From positions 1 through 64,000 of the forward strand of contig QCFS01000001.1 of the NCBI GenBank assembly GCA_003278365.1: DNA of 64,000 bases. Direction: 5' to 3'. The translations under genes and the position numbers were made by a program. Source of the stretch: Prochlorococcus sp. AG-363-M17 (GTDB lineage Bacteria > Cyanobacteriota > Cyanobacteriia > PCC-6307 > Cyanobiaceae). How positions within the stretch are numbered: the first letter of the stretch is position 1; each line of letters starts with the position of its first letter. This document shows, one piece after another, positions 55,737-64,000 of this stretch. The notes under the pieces are model-generated. The model ran no database searches. It had not been told where the DNA came from and saw only the letters and a program-made list of their open reading frames with translations.

Positions 55737-57401
55737 TTAGACAATTAGATTGTTAATATCTCGTAGAATCCTTTGAAAGCATGAGTCTTCATTAACGTAA
55801 ACTGTATTTGATTTTTCTTGTGGATTTAAGTTCTCTAAGTTTAATTTTTGATTGATCCTTACATCATAATCTGCCTCAGATTCAATTTTGCCTCTTGATT
55901 TACGATGTGCTATTCTTTTTATAGCAGTTGATTCAGAACATTTGCAATTAATTATTGCAAATTTTATGCCATTTTTATTAGCTAAATTCCTCATGTTTTC
56001 TCTGTATATCATTGTCATGAAAGTTGCATCTACAATTGTTATGTAACAAGAGTTGATTGATGCCTGTACTAGTTTCGGTATCCAGTCCATGTAGAGAAAA
56101 TCCGTCACTTCTGTGCCGTATTTCCCATTACTAAAGGATGGCATCCCACTTGTGATCTCAATGGATTCAGGTCTTTTATCCTTAGTCGAAGATATTCTAG
56201 TCAACCGACTTCTTTCTAAGTCAGAGCTTATCTTAACTGCATTAAGTTCTATACATAATTTCTTGGCTAGTGTTGACTTACCACTGCCACTCAACCCATT
56301 CATTATAATCAATCCTTTAGGTCTCATGTTCTCAACAATTTTAGCTTGGGCTATGTATTTAGAAATCATATTTTCACAACTTATCTTTTCATTTGAGTTA
56401 GTATCTTTAAGATCAAATTGATCTAATCTCAAGCACATAACCTTTGCCCTTACTAAGCTTCTATAGGAGGAGTACCATCGCCAGAGATCTAGTCCAAGGT
56501 AATCTCCACTTTTTGCAAGCCAAGCATTTAGAAAGATATTAGCCTCAATAGATTTACCTCTTGCTTCTAGGTCTGTAGTTAAAAATGCTATCTCACTTAT
56601 TGGATCAATTAAACGTAATGTTTCGTTGAACTCTAATGAGTCAAATACTCTGAGATGTCCATCTTTATCAGAAAAAATATTTTCTGAATGTAGATCTCCA
56701 TGACAATCCCTGTAACATGCATGATGTACTCTTTGCTTCAATCTATGCATTAATAATTTTTCTTGACATCTAATCCATCGCTCATGTGAGCTAACAAAAT
56801 CTTGATATATTTCTTTCCTTAGGATAGATTTTAAAGTATCAAAGTTTTTATAAATTGAACTACTAAGTGAGTTGCCTTGAATAAATTTGATTTTATTTAA
56901 ATCAAGAGTTTCATCAAGATGAAAACTCGCCATTTGGTTTCCAAGTGCTGTCATTTCTTCTATTGCAATCGTCTCGTGCTCAATTAACTTGCTCAGTAGA
57001 TTTTCCCCTTTAAACTGTTTCATCTTTATCGCCACCTCTATTAAGCTTTCGTCACTATCTGACGAAGATATGATTTCATTACTAGTTATTCTTGGATTCC
57101 ATAATGGTCCAATGATTTTTACCACACCAATATATTGATCTGGTGTTAACCTCTTGTTTAGTCTGACTTCTTCTTTACAAAGGAGAATCCTTTTTTTGAG
57201 AGAGCATCCATTGTAAATATCTATATTCAACGCTTTTTTAATTTTATATGCATATTTCCCTGTAAGTATTATCCAAGATATATGTGTTTCGATAACCTCT
57301 ATTTGATTAATTTGATGATCAAATCCTTTTTGCTTCAAAAGAGAATTTACTAGATCATTCTGGTTTTTTATACCATTTTTTGTTCTTGTACTAATCTCCA
57401 C
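55737..57401 (-). CDS. Aminoglycoside phosphotransferase-like / P-loop kinase fusion
   Basis: A 554-residue two-domain protein. The N-terminal part (about 20-330) is an APH/choline-kinase-like fold, with the catalytic loop CHGDLHSENIF and DSLEFNETLRLIDP as the metal-binding region. The C-terminal part (about 365-554) is a P-loop kinase with GLSGSGKSTLAKKL and a zeta-toxin/gluconate-kinase-like layout. This fusion is known as a bifunctional protein of unknown substrate. No toxin partner is adjacent. Confidence 0.8.
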   Translation of the reverse strand: MEISTRTKNGIKNQNDLVNSLLKQKGFDHQINQIEVIETHISWIILTGKYAYKIKKALNIDIYNGCSLKKRILLCKEEVRLNKRLTPDQYIGVVKIIGPLWNPRITSNEIISSSDSDESLIEVAIKMKQFKGENLLSKLIEHETIAIEEMTALGNQMASFHLDETLDLNKIKFIQGNSLSSSIYKNFDTLKSILRKEIYQDFVSSHERWIRCQEKLLMHRLKQRVHHACYRDCHGDLHSENIFSDKDGHLRVFDSLEFNETLRLIDPISEIAFLTTDLEARGKSIEANIFLNAWLAKSGDYLGLDLWRWYSSYRSLVRAKVMCLRLDQFDLKDTNSNEKISCENMISKYIAQAKIVENMRPKGLIIMNGLSGSGKSTLAKKLCIELNAVKISSDLERSRLTRISSTKDKRPESIEITSGMPSFSNGKYGTEVTDFLYMDWIPKLVQASINSCYITIVDATFMTMIYRENMRNLANKNGIKFAIINCKCSESTAIKRIAHRKSRGKIESEADYDVRINQKLNLENLNPQEKSNTVYVNEDSCFQRILRDINNLIV

Positions 57402-57494
57402 AGAGTTTTGCTCGTAGCGATCTCTTTTAAGGATACACCTTGCTTTATTATTGAATTACCATATTAGGCTTTTAGAGTTCCATTAACGCAAACC

Positions 57495-58058
57495 TTGGAA
57501 AGACTTCCCTGGTCCCTCAAAAAAACATGGTTGGATACCTTCAGTTCTAATAACTGGAATGAAACCATAAGTTCCTCAATTAATTGGCATCGGCCTTCTT
57601 TGCGCTTATACGGCAAAAAACATTTAATCCCAAGACTAACTACTTTTATTGCTTCTGAAGATATCTCTTATTCATATAGTGGAATTAGGCACCTTGGACA
57701 AGGTTGGCCAGATTGGATCACACCATTACGAGACTTAGTCAATCATGAGTGTGGAGAATCATTTAATGGGTGTCTGATTAATTTATATAGGGATGGCACT
57801 GATTGCATGGGATGGCATGCTGATGATGAACTTGAAATTGACAATACCAAACCTATTGCCTCACTATCTTTGGGTGGTCAGAGAGATTTTTTGTTAAAAC
57901 ATAAATATAAGCCCCAAAAGGAGTGTGTTTCACTTGGGAATGGAGATTTATTGATAATGTTTCCTGAATGTCAAAGAGAATGGTTACATTGTTTGCCTAG
58001 GCGTAAAAATAAAATCTCTAGAATTAACTTGACATTCAGATGTTTCGTTGGAGTTTAA
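57495..58058 (+). CDS. AlkB-type 2-oxoglutarate-dependent dioxygenase
   Basis: Oxidatively removes alkyl damage from nucleic acids. The protein has 187 residues starting at TTG. Iron ligands are His108 and Asp110 in WHADDE and His165 in WLHCLPRR; the 2-oxoglutarate-binding Arg pair is Arg176 and Arg182 in SRINLTFR. An upstream GIRHLGQGWPDW region matches the AlkB substrate lid. It diverges from the APH/kinase fusion. Confidence 0.9.
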   Translation: MERLPWSLKKTWLDTFSSNNWNETISSSINWHRPSLRLYGKKHLIPRLTTFIASEDISYSYSGIRHLGQGWPDWITPLRDLVNHECGESFNGCLINLYRDGTDCMGWHADDELEIDNTKPIASLSLGGQRDFLLKHKYKPQKECVSLGNGDLLIMFPECQREWLHCLPRRKNKISRINLTFRCFVGV

Positions 58059-58135
58059 TAAATAATATGTTGTATAACTCTTTACTATGAATAAATTCTT
58101 AGTCGATATCTTTAATTTTCCGGTGTCGTTTGAGA

Positions 58136-58435
58136 TTATTTGTTTTCTTTGTTATTTTCAGAGGCTTTCTTTGCATTTTTTGCCGCTGCAGCTGCTGCGG
58201 CTGCTTTAGCTTCTGCAGCAGCTTTCTCTTTTGCTGCCGCTGCTTCGGCTTTTAGGCGTGCATCAGCTTCCTGTTTGGCTTTTACTTCTGCGTCTGCCCT
58301 GGCTTTTGCCTCTGCTTGTGCTTGAGCAACTCGATAATTCTTAGCTGAAGCACCATCTAGGAACTTTGCTAGGCCAATGACAACGGGAACATGGAAAATT
58401 CCGCCCGCAAGAACAGTGAATTCTGAGTAGGCCAT
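58136..58435 (-). CDS. Alanine-rich coiled-coil protein
   Basis: I chose the ATG at 58435 (99 residues, MAYSEFTVLAGG). The N-terminal 35 residues are a hydrophobic, Gly-containing segment that may be a membrane span. Residues 40-90 are a very Ala/Lys/Glu-rich helix (EAKARADAEVKAKQEADA) that ends in an eight-Ala run. Low complexity makes homology hard to judge. It could tether a complex at the membrane. Confidence 0.55.
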   Translation of the reverse strand: MAYSEFTVLAGGIFHVPVVIGLAKFLDGASAKNYRVAQAQAEAKARADAEVKAKQEADARLKAEAAAAKEKAAAEAKAAAAAAAAKNAKKASENNKENK

Positions 58436-58581
58436 TGGTCTTATAAGCAATTTAAACTAATAATACATTAAATTCCATGGAAAAAAGTCATTATTAAGAG
58501 CTCTTTCTGATTTCTTGCAGACTGGCTAAATCGCAGGCTCTAACTGTTTATCCCACCGATTAAACTGGGTATTCGCTCTCC

Positions 58582-59322
58582 CTACATCATTTGATTTAGG
58601 AATTTCCTACTACGTTCTTCTTTTGCATTGCTGAAGAAATTATCTGGTGTAGCGGTTTCTATAACCTTCCCGTTGTCCATAAATATCACCCGATCGGCTA
58701 CTTCTTTTGCAAACTTAATTTCATGACTGACTATTACCATAGTCATCCCTTTTTTAGCTAATAACCTCATTGCATCTAGTACCTCCTTGACCCTTTCTGG
58801 ATCAAGAGCGCTTGTTGGCTCATCAAAGAGCATTATTTCAGGATTTAATGCCAACGCACGAGCGATCGCAACTCGTTGCTGTTGTCCGCCACTTAATTGA
58901 TTGGGATATTTTTGTGACTGTTCAAGAATTCCCATTTGCATGAGTAGTTCATGAGCTGTCTTGTTGGCCATTTCATGAGTCTTCTTTTGGACTTTTACCT
59001 GACCTAATGTAATGTTCTCGAGTATTGATAAATGTGGGAAAAGATTAAATTGTTGAAATACCATTCCTACACGTTTTCTAATTCTTCTGGTTTGAACACT
59101 ATTGATTTCGGGTGTAATTTGCATACCCAGTACTTCCAATTCACCAGAGTTTATTTTTTCTAGTGCATTAAATGTCCTAATCAGTGTACTTTTACCAGAT
59201 CCTGAAGGACCCATCACAACTAAGACCTCTCCACTTTTAACTTCAAGAGAAACCCCGTCCAAACCAATAGAACCTGTCGCATATGTCTTTACCACATTTT
59301 TAGCCTTAATTACTGTAGTCAT
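58582..59322 (-). CDS. Polar amino acid ABC transporter ATP-binding protein
   Basis: A 246-residue ATPase (ATG at 59322; the frame is open 30 codons further inside the permease). Walker A is GPSGSGKST, the signature is LSGGQQQRVAIARALA, Walker B is MLFDEPTSALDPE, and the H-loop is VSHEIKF. It overlaps the upstream permease stop by 4 bases (ATGA), so the operon is translationally coupled. The group is the AapP/BztD/GlnQ type. Confidence 0.93.
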   Translation of the reverse strand: MTTVIKAKNVVKTYATGSIGLDGVSLEVKSGEVLVVMGPSGSGKSTLIRTFNALEKINSGELEVLGMQITPEINSVQTRRIRKRVGMVFQQFNLFPHLSILENITLGQVKVQKKTHEMANKTAHELLMQMGILEQSQKYPNQLSGGQQQRVAIARALALNPEIMLFDEPTSALDPERVKEVLDAMRLLAKKGMTMVIVSHEIKFAKEVADRVIFMDNGKVIETATPDNFFSNAKEERSRKFLNQMM

Positions 59323-60335
59323 CTTTTCCTCATACCGATTAAATCCGATTCTATATGTCCTGCAAGTAGTGCCATCAATGTACATAGTAAAAAGTACACG
59401 GCAGCCAACCATGAATATACCTCCAAGTATTTGCCTATAAAGTCTGGATTTGCTAGTAGGCTTCTGCTAATACCCAATAACTCAACCAGCCCCAATATTG
59501 CCATTAGACTAGTATTTTGAAGTAAACCAATAGCTTGATTTGTTAAACCAGGAAGAGCCACTCTTAATGCTTGTGGAAGAATTATTGAATCAAATATTTG
59601 CATGTTGTTTAATCCAATTACCATACCAGCCTCTACTTGTTGTCTGGGAATCGATTGAATACCTCCTCTTACATCCTCTGCAACATATGCTGAGCAAAAT
59701 AAACTAAAAGCAATTATTGCTCTTGCTACTCTATTTATTTCAAATTCCATCGGTAGGAATAATGGAATCATTAACTGCCCAAAAAATAAAACAGCGATTA
59801 ATGGAAGTGATCTCATTAAATTTATATAATACTTACAAGATGTTCTAATTAATACCAGATCTGACTGCCTGCCTAAAGCCAATGCAATACCTAAAGGAAG
59901 AGAGAGTAAACAGCTTGCAAATGTTATGACCAGTGTAAGTGTCAGCCCTCCCCATGATGATGTGTTTACTTGTAAAAGTCCTAAACCTCCTGATAGTAGT
60001 AACAAACCACTTGGGCACATTAGGATCCAAGCCATTGGTATAGATCTCTTTATAGAATTATTGTTTGGAGGCTTTAATGTTATTAATGTAAGTAGGGTTA
60101 TTAAAATCAGCCATAATATTGGCCTCCATAATTCGGATTTTGGATAACTACCAAAGAAAAATAACGGAAAATTTCCTGTTATTACCTCCCAGCTAGCCAC
60201 AAATAATACCCATTTTAATGTTTCGATAATTACATAACCTAAGACTATTGTTAATATTATTGATATCAATTTATCTGAGGCACTTAAAGCTAAAAATTTT
60301 TTTCGGTAATTCATCGTAAAAGTATTGTAAATCAT
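59319..60335 (-). CDS. Polar amino acid ABC permease, second subunit
   Basis: A 338-residue permease with long N-terminal membrane region. The HisM-type EAA loop is GGIQSIPRQQVEAGMVIGLN with LPQALRVALPGL (M-type). The longer length and the extra N-terminal spans fit AapM/BztC. It could begin at the ATG at 60314 instead. It lies 7 bases after the first permease and overlaps the ATPase start. Confidence 0.9.
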   Translation of the reverse strand: MIYNTFTMNYRKKFLALSASDKLISIILTIVLGYVIIETLKWVLFVASWEVITGNFPLFFFGSYPKSELWRPILWLILITLLTLITLKPPNNNSIKRSIPMAWILMCPSGLLLLSGGLGLLQVNTSSWGGLTLTLVITFASCLLSLPLGIALALGRQSDLVLIRTSCKYYINLMRSLPLIAVLFFGQLMIPLFLPMEFEINRVARAIIAFSLFCSAYVAEDVRGGIQSIPRQQVEAGMVIGLNNMQIFDSIILPQALRVALPGLTNQAIGLLQNTSLMAILGLVELLGISRSLLANPDFIGKYLEVYSWLAAVYFLLCTLMALLAGHIESDLIGMRKR

Positions 60336-60342
60336 ATATCTA

Positions 60343-61245
60343 TCAGGTTCTGTTTGACTTTCTTATAGCCAGACTGTTTACTATTTCCATCAATTTAGTG
60401 ATAATTAAATTTAATGAAAGAAAGCTAATTATTAGTATTGCAAATCCTTCAACGGCTCTCCCTGTTTGAGTGATAGATGTGTCACTTACAGCATAGATAT
60501 CGGCATATCCAATGGCTATTGCCAGGGTGCTATTTTTTGCAAGGTTGAGGTACTGACTGGTTAGTCCCGGTATAATCGCAGGGAGCGCTTGAGGAAAAAT
60601 AATTAGCCTTAAACCATGCCATTCCGAAATTCCTATACTTCTAAATGCTTCCCATTGGCCTCTGTAGACCGAATTAATGCCTCCTCTTATGACCTCGGCG
60701 ATTGATGCCCCTGTAAATACACTAAGACCAATTAACAATGCAGTGAATTCAGGACTTAGGATTAATCCCATTACCTCTAGGCCTTGATTCGACATGTTAA
60801 TTATTCCATTAAAGATTTTAATACCTTTGTTTGATAAACTTAGAATTCCAACAAAGTACCAGAACAGGAGTTGTAATAACAATGGTATTTGTCTTATAAG
60901 AGCGACATATAAACGCGACATGAATTTAACTAATGGATTCTTACTAAATCTTGAAAAACCTACAATTAAACCAATTATGGTTGAGAAAATTAGGCTTAAT
61001 CCAATTACTTTCAGACTATTTAGCCACCCTATAAATAGTGCCCATGCATAGCTATCAGATGGACTGTAAGGGAGTACCGTCTCTGATAATGCAAAACCAG
61101 ATGGATTGGTGAGCCAGCGGAAGTCTATGCCTATTTGACTCCTAAATAAATTTATAGCAAGATTATTGATTAATATCAGAATAGCAGAAACTATTACTAT
61201 GCCGAATATTACCTGAACGAACAAATTAGTTCTTTCTTTTGCCAT
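60343..61245 (-). CDS. Polar amino acid ABC permease, first subunit
   Basis: A 300-residue permease of the AapQ/BztB type. The EAA loop is GGINSVYRGQWEAFRSIGIS, followed by FPQALPAIIPGLTSQ. RQIPLLLQLLFWYF is in a transmembrane part. It starts one base after the binding-protein gene stop. Confidence 0.92.
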   Translation of the reverse strand: MAKERTNLFVQVIFGIVIVSAILILINNLAINLFRSQIGIDFRWLTNPSGFALSETVLPYSPSDSYAWALFIGWLNSLKVIGLSLIFSTIIGLIVGFSRFSKNPLVKFMSRLYVALIRQIPLLLQLLFWYFVGILSLSNKGIKIFNGIINMSNQGLEVMGLILSPEFTALLIGLSVFTGASIAEVIRGGINSVYRGQWEAFRSIGISEWHGLRLIIFPQALPAIIPGLTSQYLNLAKNSTLAIAIGYADIYAVSDTSITQTGRAVEGFAILIISFLSLNLIITKLMEIVNSLAIRKSNRT

Positions 61246-61246
61246 T

Positions 61247-62365
61247 TTATTTCATCGGTGGAGAAATAAGTAATCCACCTTTTTTATATATATTGTTTAA
61301 TCCTCTAGGGATCCTGACCTTGCTTTCTGGGCCAAGGTGTCGTTCATATATTTCTCCATAGTTACCAGTACTTTTGATAATATCAACAACAAAGCTATTA
61401 TTTAAACCAACCTTTGAGCCTAATTGTCCGTCAACTCCTAGTATCCTCCGTAGAGTTACCAACTTAGGATTATTCCTAGCTTCTATTAACTTTTCGTCTA
61501 TATTACTTTGTCTTATTCCATACTCTTCTGCAGTTATTAGAGCATAGATCACCCAGCGCATCGCATCACTGAGCTTTTGGTCTCCTCCTAATGAAGCAGG
61601 AGCCAGTGGTTCTTTACTTAATACATTTTCTAATATTATATGATCATCGCTATTCTTAAATGATGATTTAACGGCTGCCAGCTGTGACCTGTCTGATGTC
61701 ATTGCAATACAACGACCTTTAATATAACCAGCAACAACTTGATTTAAATCCTGATATTTTATTGGTGTGTAGTTTATCCCTTTTTCCAGAAAGGCATCAT
61801 TCAAATTTTGTTCGGTTGTAGTCCCTGAACCTACACAAACATTCTCTCCATCTAATTCAGTTAAATCTTTAATATTGCTAACTTTACTTACCATAAGACC
61901 TTGCCCATCATGGAAAACGACAGGAGCAAATGTAACTCCATTTCCACCTATCCCATCTCTACTAAGGTTAAAGGTGGTGTTTCTTGACAACAAATCAACT
62001 TCACCTGTCTTTAGAGCCGTAAACCTTTCTGTTGCTGTTAGGGGACGATACTTGACTTTTTCAGAGCTTCCTAATATGCCAGCTGCCATTGCTCTGCAGA
62101 TATCAATATCGAGTCCTTCATAAGTACCATTGGTCTTAAGGAAGCTAAAGCCAGGAATCTTGCCACTTACTCCACAGATTAACTCTCCTCTTTTTTTAAT
62201 TAGTTCTAATCTTGAATTAGTTGTATTGTTTAAAGAAGCACAACCAACACATCCTAGAAATAAAAATATTATTGTTGTATTCCTACTTGCTAATATTTTC
62301 CCTATATTAAAAAATTTGGATTTTATATTATTGCAAAAGGATTGAATAGTTTCTTTTGTCATCAT
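61247..62365 (-). CDS. Polar amino acid ABC substrate-binding protein
   Basis: A 372-residue periplasmic binding protein (AapJ/BztA type). The N-terminal hydrophobic segment (about 27-45, TTIIFLFLGCVGC) is a signal peptide, possibly with a lipobox Cys. The mature domain has GLDIDICRAMAAGILG, KYRPLTATERFTAL, SRNTTFNLSRDG and VGSGTTTEQNL. The operon (binding protein, two permeases, ATPase) imports acidic or neutral amino acids. Confidence 0.92.
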   Translation of the reverse strand: MMTKETIQSFCNNIKSKFFNIGKILASRNTTIIFLFLGCVGCASLNNTTNSRLELIKKRGELICGVSGKIPGFSFLKTNGTYEGLDIDICRAMAAGILGSSEKVKYRPLTATERFTALKTGEVDLLSRNTTFNLSRDGIGGNGVTFAPVVFHDGQGLMVSKVSNIKDLTELDGENVCVGSGTTTEQNLNDAFLEKGINYTPIKYQDLNQVVAGYIKGRCIAMTSDRSQLAAVKSSFKNSDDHIILENVLSKEPLAPASLGGDQKLSDAMRWVIYALITAEEYGIRQSNIDEKLIEARNNPKLVTLRRILGVDGQLGSKVGLNNSFVVDIIKSTGNYGEIYERHLGPESKVRIPRGLNNIYKKGGLLISPPMK

Positions 62366-62527
62366 TTTAGATCTATCTAATTATATTCTACTCTACCTAC
62401 CTATTTCTTTATCGCCTATAAGAAGTTGATTATATTCTCTAAACTACATAATTCCATTTTATTAGTAGAACCTATTTCTAGCTTATATATTAATTCTGAT
62501 TTTTACTACTATCATTTAAAATCATTG

Positions 62528-64000
62528 CTAAATATGCGAAGATTCTTGACCTCCTAATCTCTCAAAGAGATCAAGACTCTCTTTGTTTAGTCCAATTACT
62601 TCTACCTCAGAACCTCCTAGTGTCAACTTTCTGATTATTTGATCAAGGGCACCAACTCCGCTTTGATCCCATATGTGTGCTTGGCTCATATCAATAACCA
62701 CCTTTTCTGGATGCTCGTACACATCAAACCCTTGCAAGAAGTAAATTTGACTCACAAAAAATAATTGGCCTGTAACGTCATACCTTACTTCTTTAGCATT
62801 TATTTTGATTGCACTTACTTTGATTACTTTTGCTACTTTTCTGCTAAATAGAATGCCAGCCAAAGCCACTCCTGAAATAACACCTAAAGCTAGGTTGTGA
62901 GGAGTCGTGAGCATCGTTACGGAGAATGTCATTAACATTACTGCTGTATCACTTCTTGGAATCTTTCTAATGCTTCTTAATCCATTTATGTCCGCAGTAC
63001 TAATAGCAATTGTGATCATCACTGCTACCAATGCAGCCATTGGTATTCTTTCTAGCCAAGGTCTGCAAAGTAATATCATCGCTAGAAGGCTTATACCTGA
63101 GGAGAATGTTGATAGTCTTGTCCTACCACCATTTTCAGCATTCATAACAGATTGGCCAACCAATGCACAGCCTGCCATTCCACCAAATAACGAGGATAAA
63201 ATATTTGCTATGCCTTGCCCTCTTGCTTCAGTGTTTTTATTAGAATTACTATCAGTTAAATCATCTAAGATGTTTTGAGTTAAGAATGTTTCGATTAGTC
63301 CTACTAATGAAATAGCAAATGCTGTTGGCATCACTATGCCTAATGTTTCTAGGCTAAATGGTACTTTACCTTCTTCAAGACCTCCAAATGGTAGTTCAAA
63401 TGTTGGCAAACCCGTTGGTAAGTTTCCCAGTTCTTTTACGGTAGGAATGTCTAAATTAAGTCCAACACTTATTAATGTCAGTGCTACAATTGCAATTAAT
63501 TGGGATGGGATTACTCTCGTTAACCTTGGGAGACCGTAGATAATTGCCAGTCCAATAATTACAAGTATCCATACTTCAAATATTTGCCCTCCATGAGGTA
63601 ATATTTGTTGTGTACTTTGATTTTTAATTTCTTCACCATAGTGAAGACTTAATCCTAATTGTGGAAGTTGTGCCTGAAAAATTAATAAAGCCAGAGCATT
63701 AACAAATCCACTTAGTACACCGGCAGGAACAAATCTCATTTGGTAAGCAAGTCGCAAATAACCCCAAAGGATTTGGAAAACGCCAGTTAGTAAACCAGCT
63801 GCCATCAAATACGCCAGCCCAAGCCCATCACCTTGGGAATTGCCTCTGGCTACAAGATCTGTCATTAATAATGCTGTCGATCCTGTAGCAGATGTGATCA
63901 TTGCCATTCGACCACCAAAGAAAGCAATAGCAATAGAAAGAATGAACGCTCCAAAAAGACCTACTTGTGGATCGACTCCCGCTATTCCTGAGAAGGCAAT
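62528..64000 (-). CDS. SulP-family transporter with STAS domain, truncated by window
   Basis: The frame runs through the right edge; the part seen is 490 codons, so the N-terminus is missing. Upstream of the first in-frame ATG (63907) the translation AFSGIAGVDPQVGLFGAFIL is the SulP signature. About ten membrane spans are followed by a STAS domain (about the last 100 residues, with KVVIDMSQAHIWDQSGVGAL). It belongs to the sulfate/bicarbonate class; BicA-like bicarbonate import is possible, but the substrate is not decided by sequence. Confidence 0.88.
   Translation of the reverse strand: MAFSGIAGVDPQVGLFGAFILSIAIAFFGGRMAMITSATGSTALLMTDLVARGNSQGDGLGLAYLMAAGLLTGVFQILWGYLRLAYQMRFVPAGVLSGFVNALALLIFQAQLPQLGLSLHYGEEIKNQSTQQILPHGGQIFEVWILVIIGLAIIYGLPRLTRVIPSQLIAIVALTLISVGLNLDIPTVKELGNLPTGLPTFELPFGGLEEGKVPFSLETLGIVMPTAFAISLVGLIETFLTQNILDDLTDSNSNKNTEARGQGIANILSSLFGGMAGCALVGQSVMNAENGGRTRLSTFSSGISLLAMILLCRPWLERIPMAALVAVMITIAISTADINGLRSIRKIPRSDTAVMLMTFSVTMLTTPHNLALGVISGVALAGILFSRKVAKVIKVSAIKINAKEVRYDVTGQLFFVSQIYFLQGFDVYEHPEKVVIDMSQAHIWDQSGVGALDQIIRKLTLGGSEVEVIGLNKESLDLFERLGGQESSHI

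Noticed and set aside
56113..56421. Open frame opposite the APH/kinase fusion
   Set aside because: Fully contained in a gene with intact motifs on the other strand.

Overview
The window is AT-rich, densely packed cyanobacterial chromosome. Gene content and order point to Prochlorococcus, probably a low-light-type strain. Evidence for this is glpX-hemA-glgC-gnd-pgl in series, a short type I-like phosphoribulokinase, lpxD, a SynFtn-like ferritin, a pheophorbide-oxygenase-like Rieske protein, lumenal pentapeptide proteins and many very small membrane proteins. Genes are short, gaps are mostly under 150 bases, GTG and TTG starts are frequent and Shine-Dalgarno sites are often weak. I see no insertion sequence, integrase, CRISPR array or rRNA. 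One tRNA (Ser-UGA) is present.

Layout. 1-13267: carbon and tetrapyrrole genes (glpX partial, hemA, glgC, gnd, pgl), then ilvD, a decayed uracil-phosphoribosyltransferase-like gene, a lumenal pentapeptide protein, a CobW-type metal GTPase with a His-rich loop, and purS-purQ. 13387-25105, almost all minus strand: fbaA, a Gfo/Idh oxidoreductase, accD, a prepilin-peptidase-like protein, prk, leuB, lpxD, proB, a YqeG phosphatase, a DUF3727 protein, ruvX and a GNAT protein, several start-to-stop overlapped. 25169-37625: CofE-like protein, thioredoxin-fold protein, DUF3685 protein, hisA, CSP41-like epimerase, pgsA, an exported glycosidase-like protein, a ribbon-helix-helix protein, a PPC(DUF296)-glutaredoxin fusion, double GNAT, nth and a VTT membrane protein.

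38056-41827 is an iron island: a ferric-iron-type ABC ATPase, a SynFtn-type ferritin, a Crp/Fnr regulator with a small partner, and a second, FtnA-type ferritin. A large nested palindrome lies between the regulator and the second ferritin. A small Lys/Cys-rich gene, apparently split by a frameshift, sits beside the first ferritin. 42023-49228 holds a thioredoxin-fold protein, an orphan ABC ATPase, a Rieske oxygenase and a four-gene operon of ABC-2 ATPase, two permeases and a class I glutamine amidotransferase. 49239-58450 carries a second lumenal pentapeptide protein, a SemiSWEET, tRNA-Ser, a lytic transglycosylase, the MetY-MetA pair, an APH/P-loop fusion and AlkB. 58582-62365 is a polar amino-acid ABC operon (SBP, two permeases, ATPase). 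A SulP transporter runs off the right edge.

The central-carbon genes cover the Calvin cycle (glpX, fba, prk), glycogen entry (glgC) and the oxidative pentose phosphate pathway (pgl, gnd). The most distinctive material is the iron island with its palindrome, the Upp homologue that lost all its catalytic loops, domain fusions (PPC-Grx, APH-kinase), a MetA predicted to use acetyl-CoA, and several probable genes below 60 codons in gaps. All functions are inferred from sequence patterns read by eye; no database search was run.
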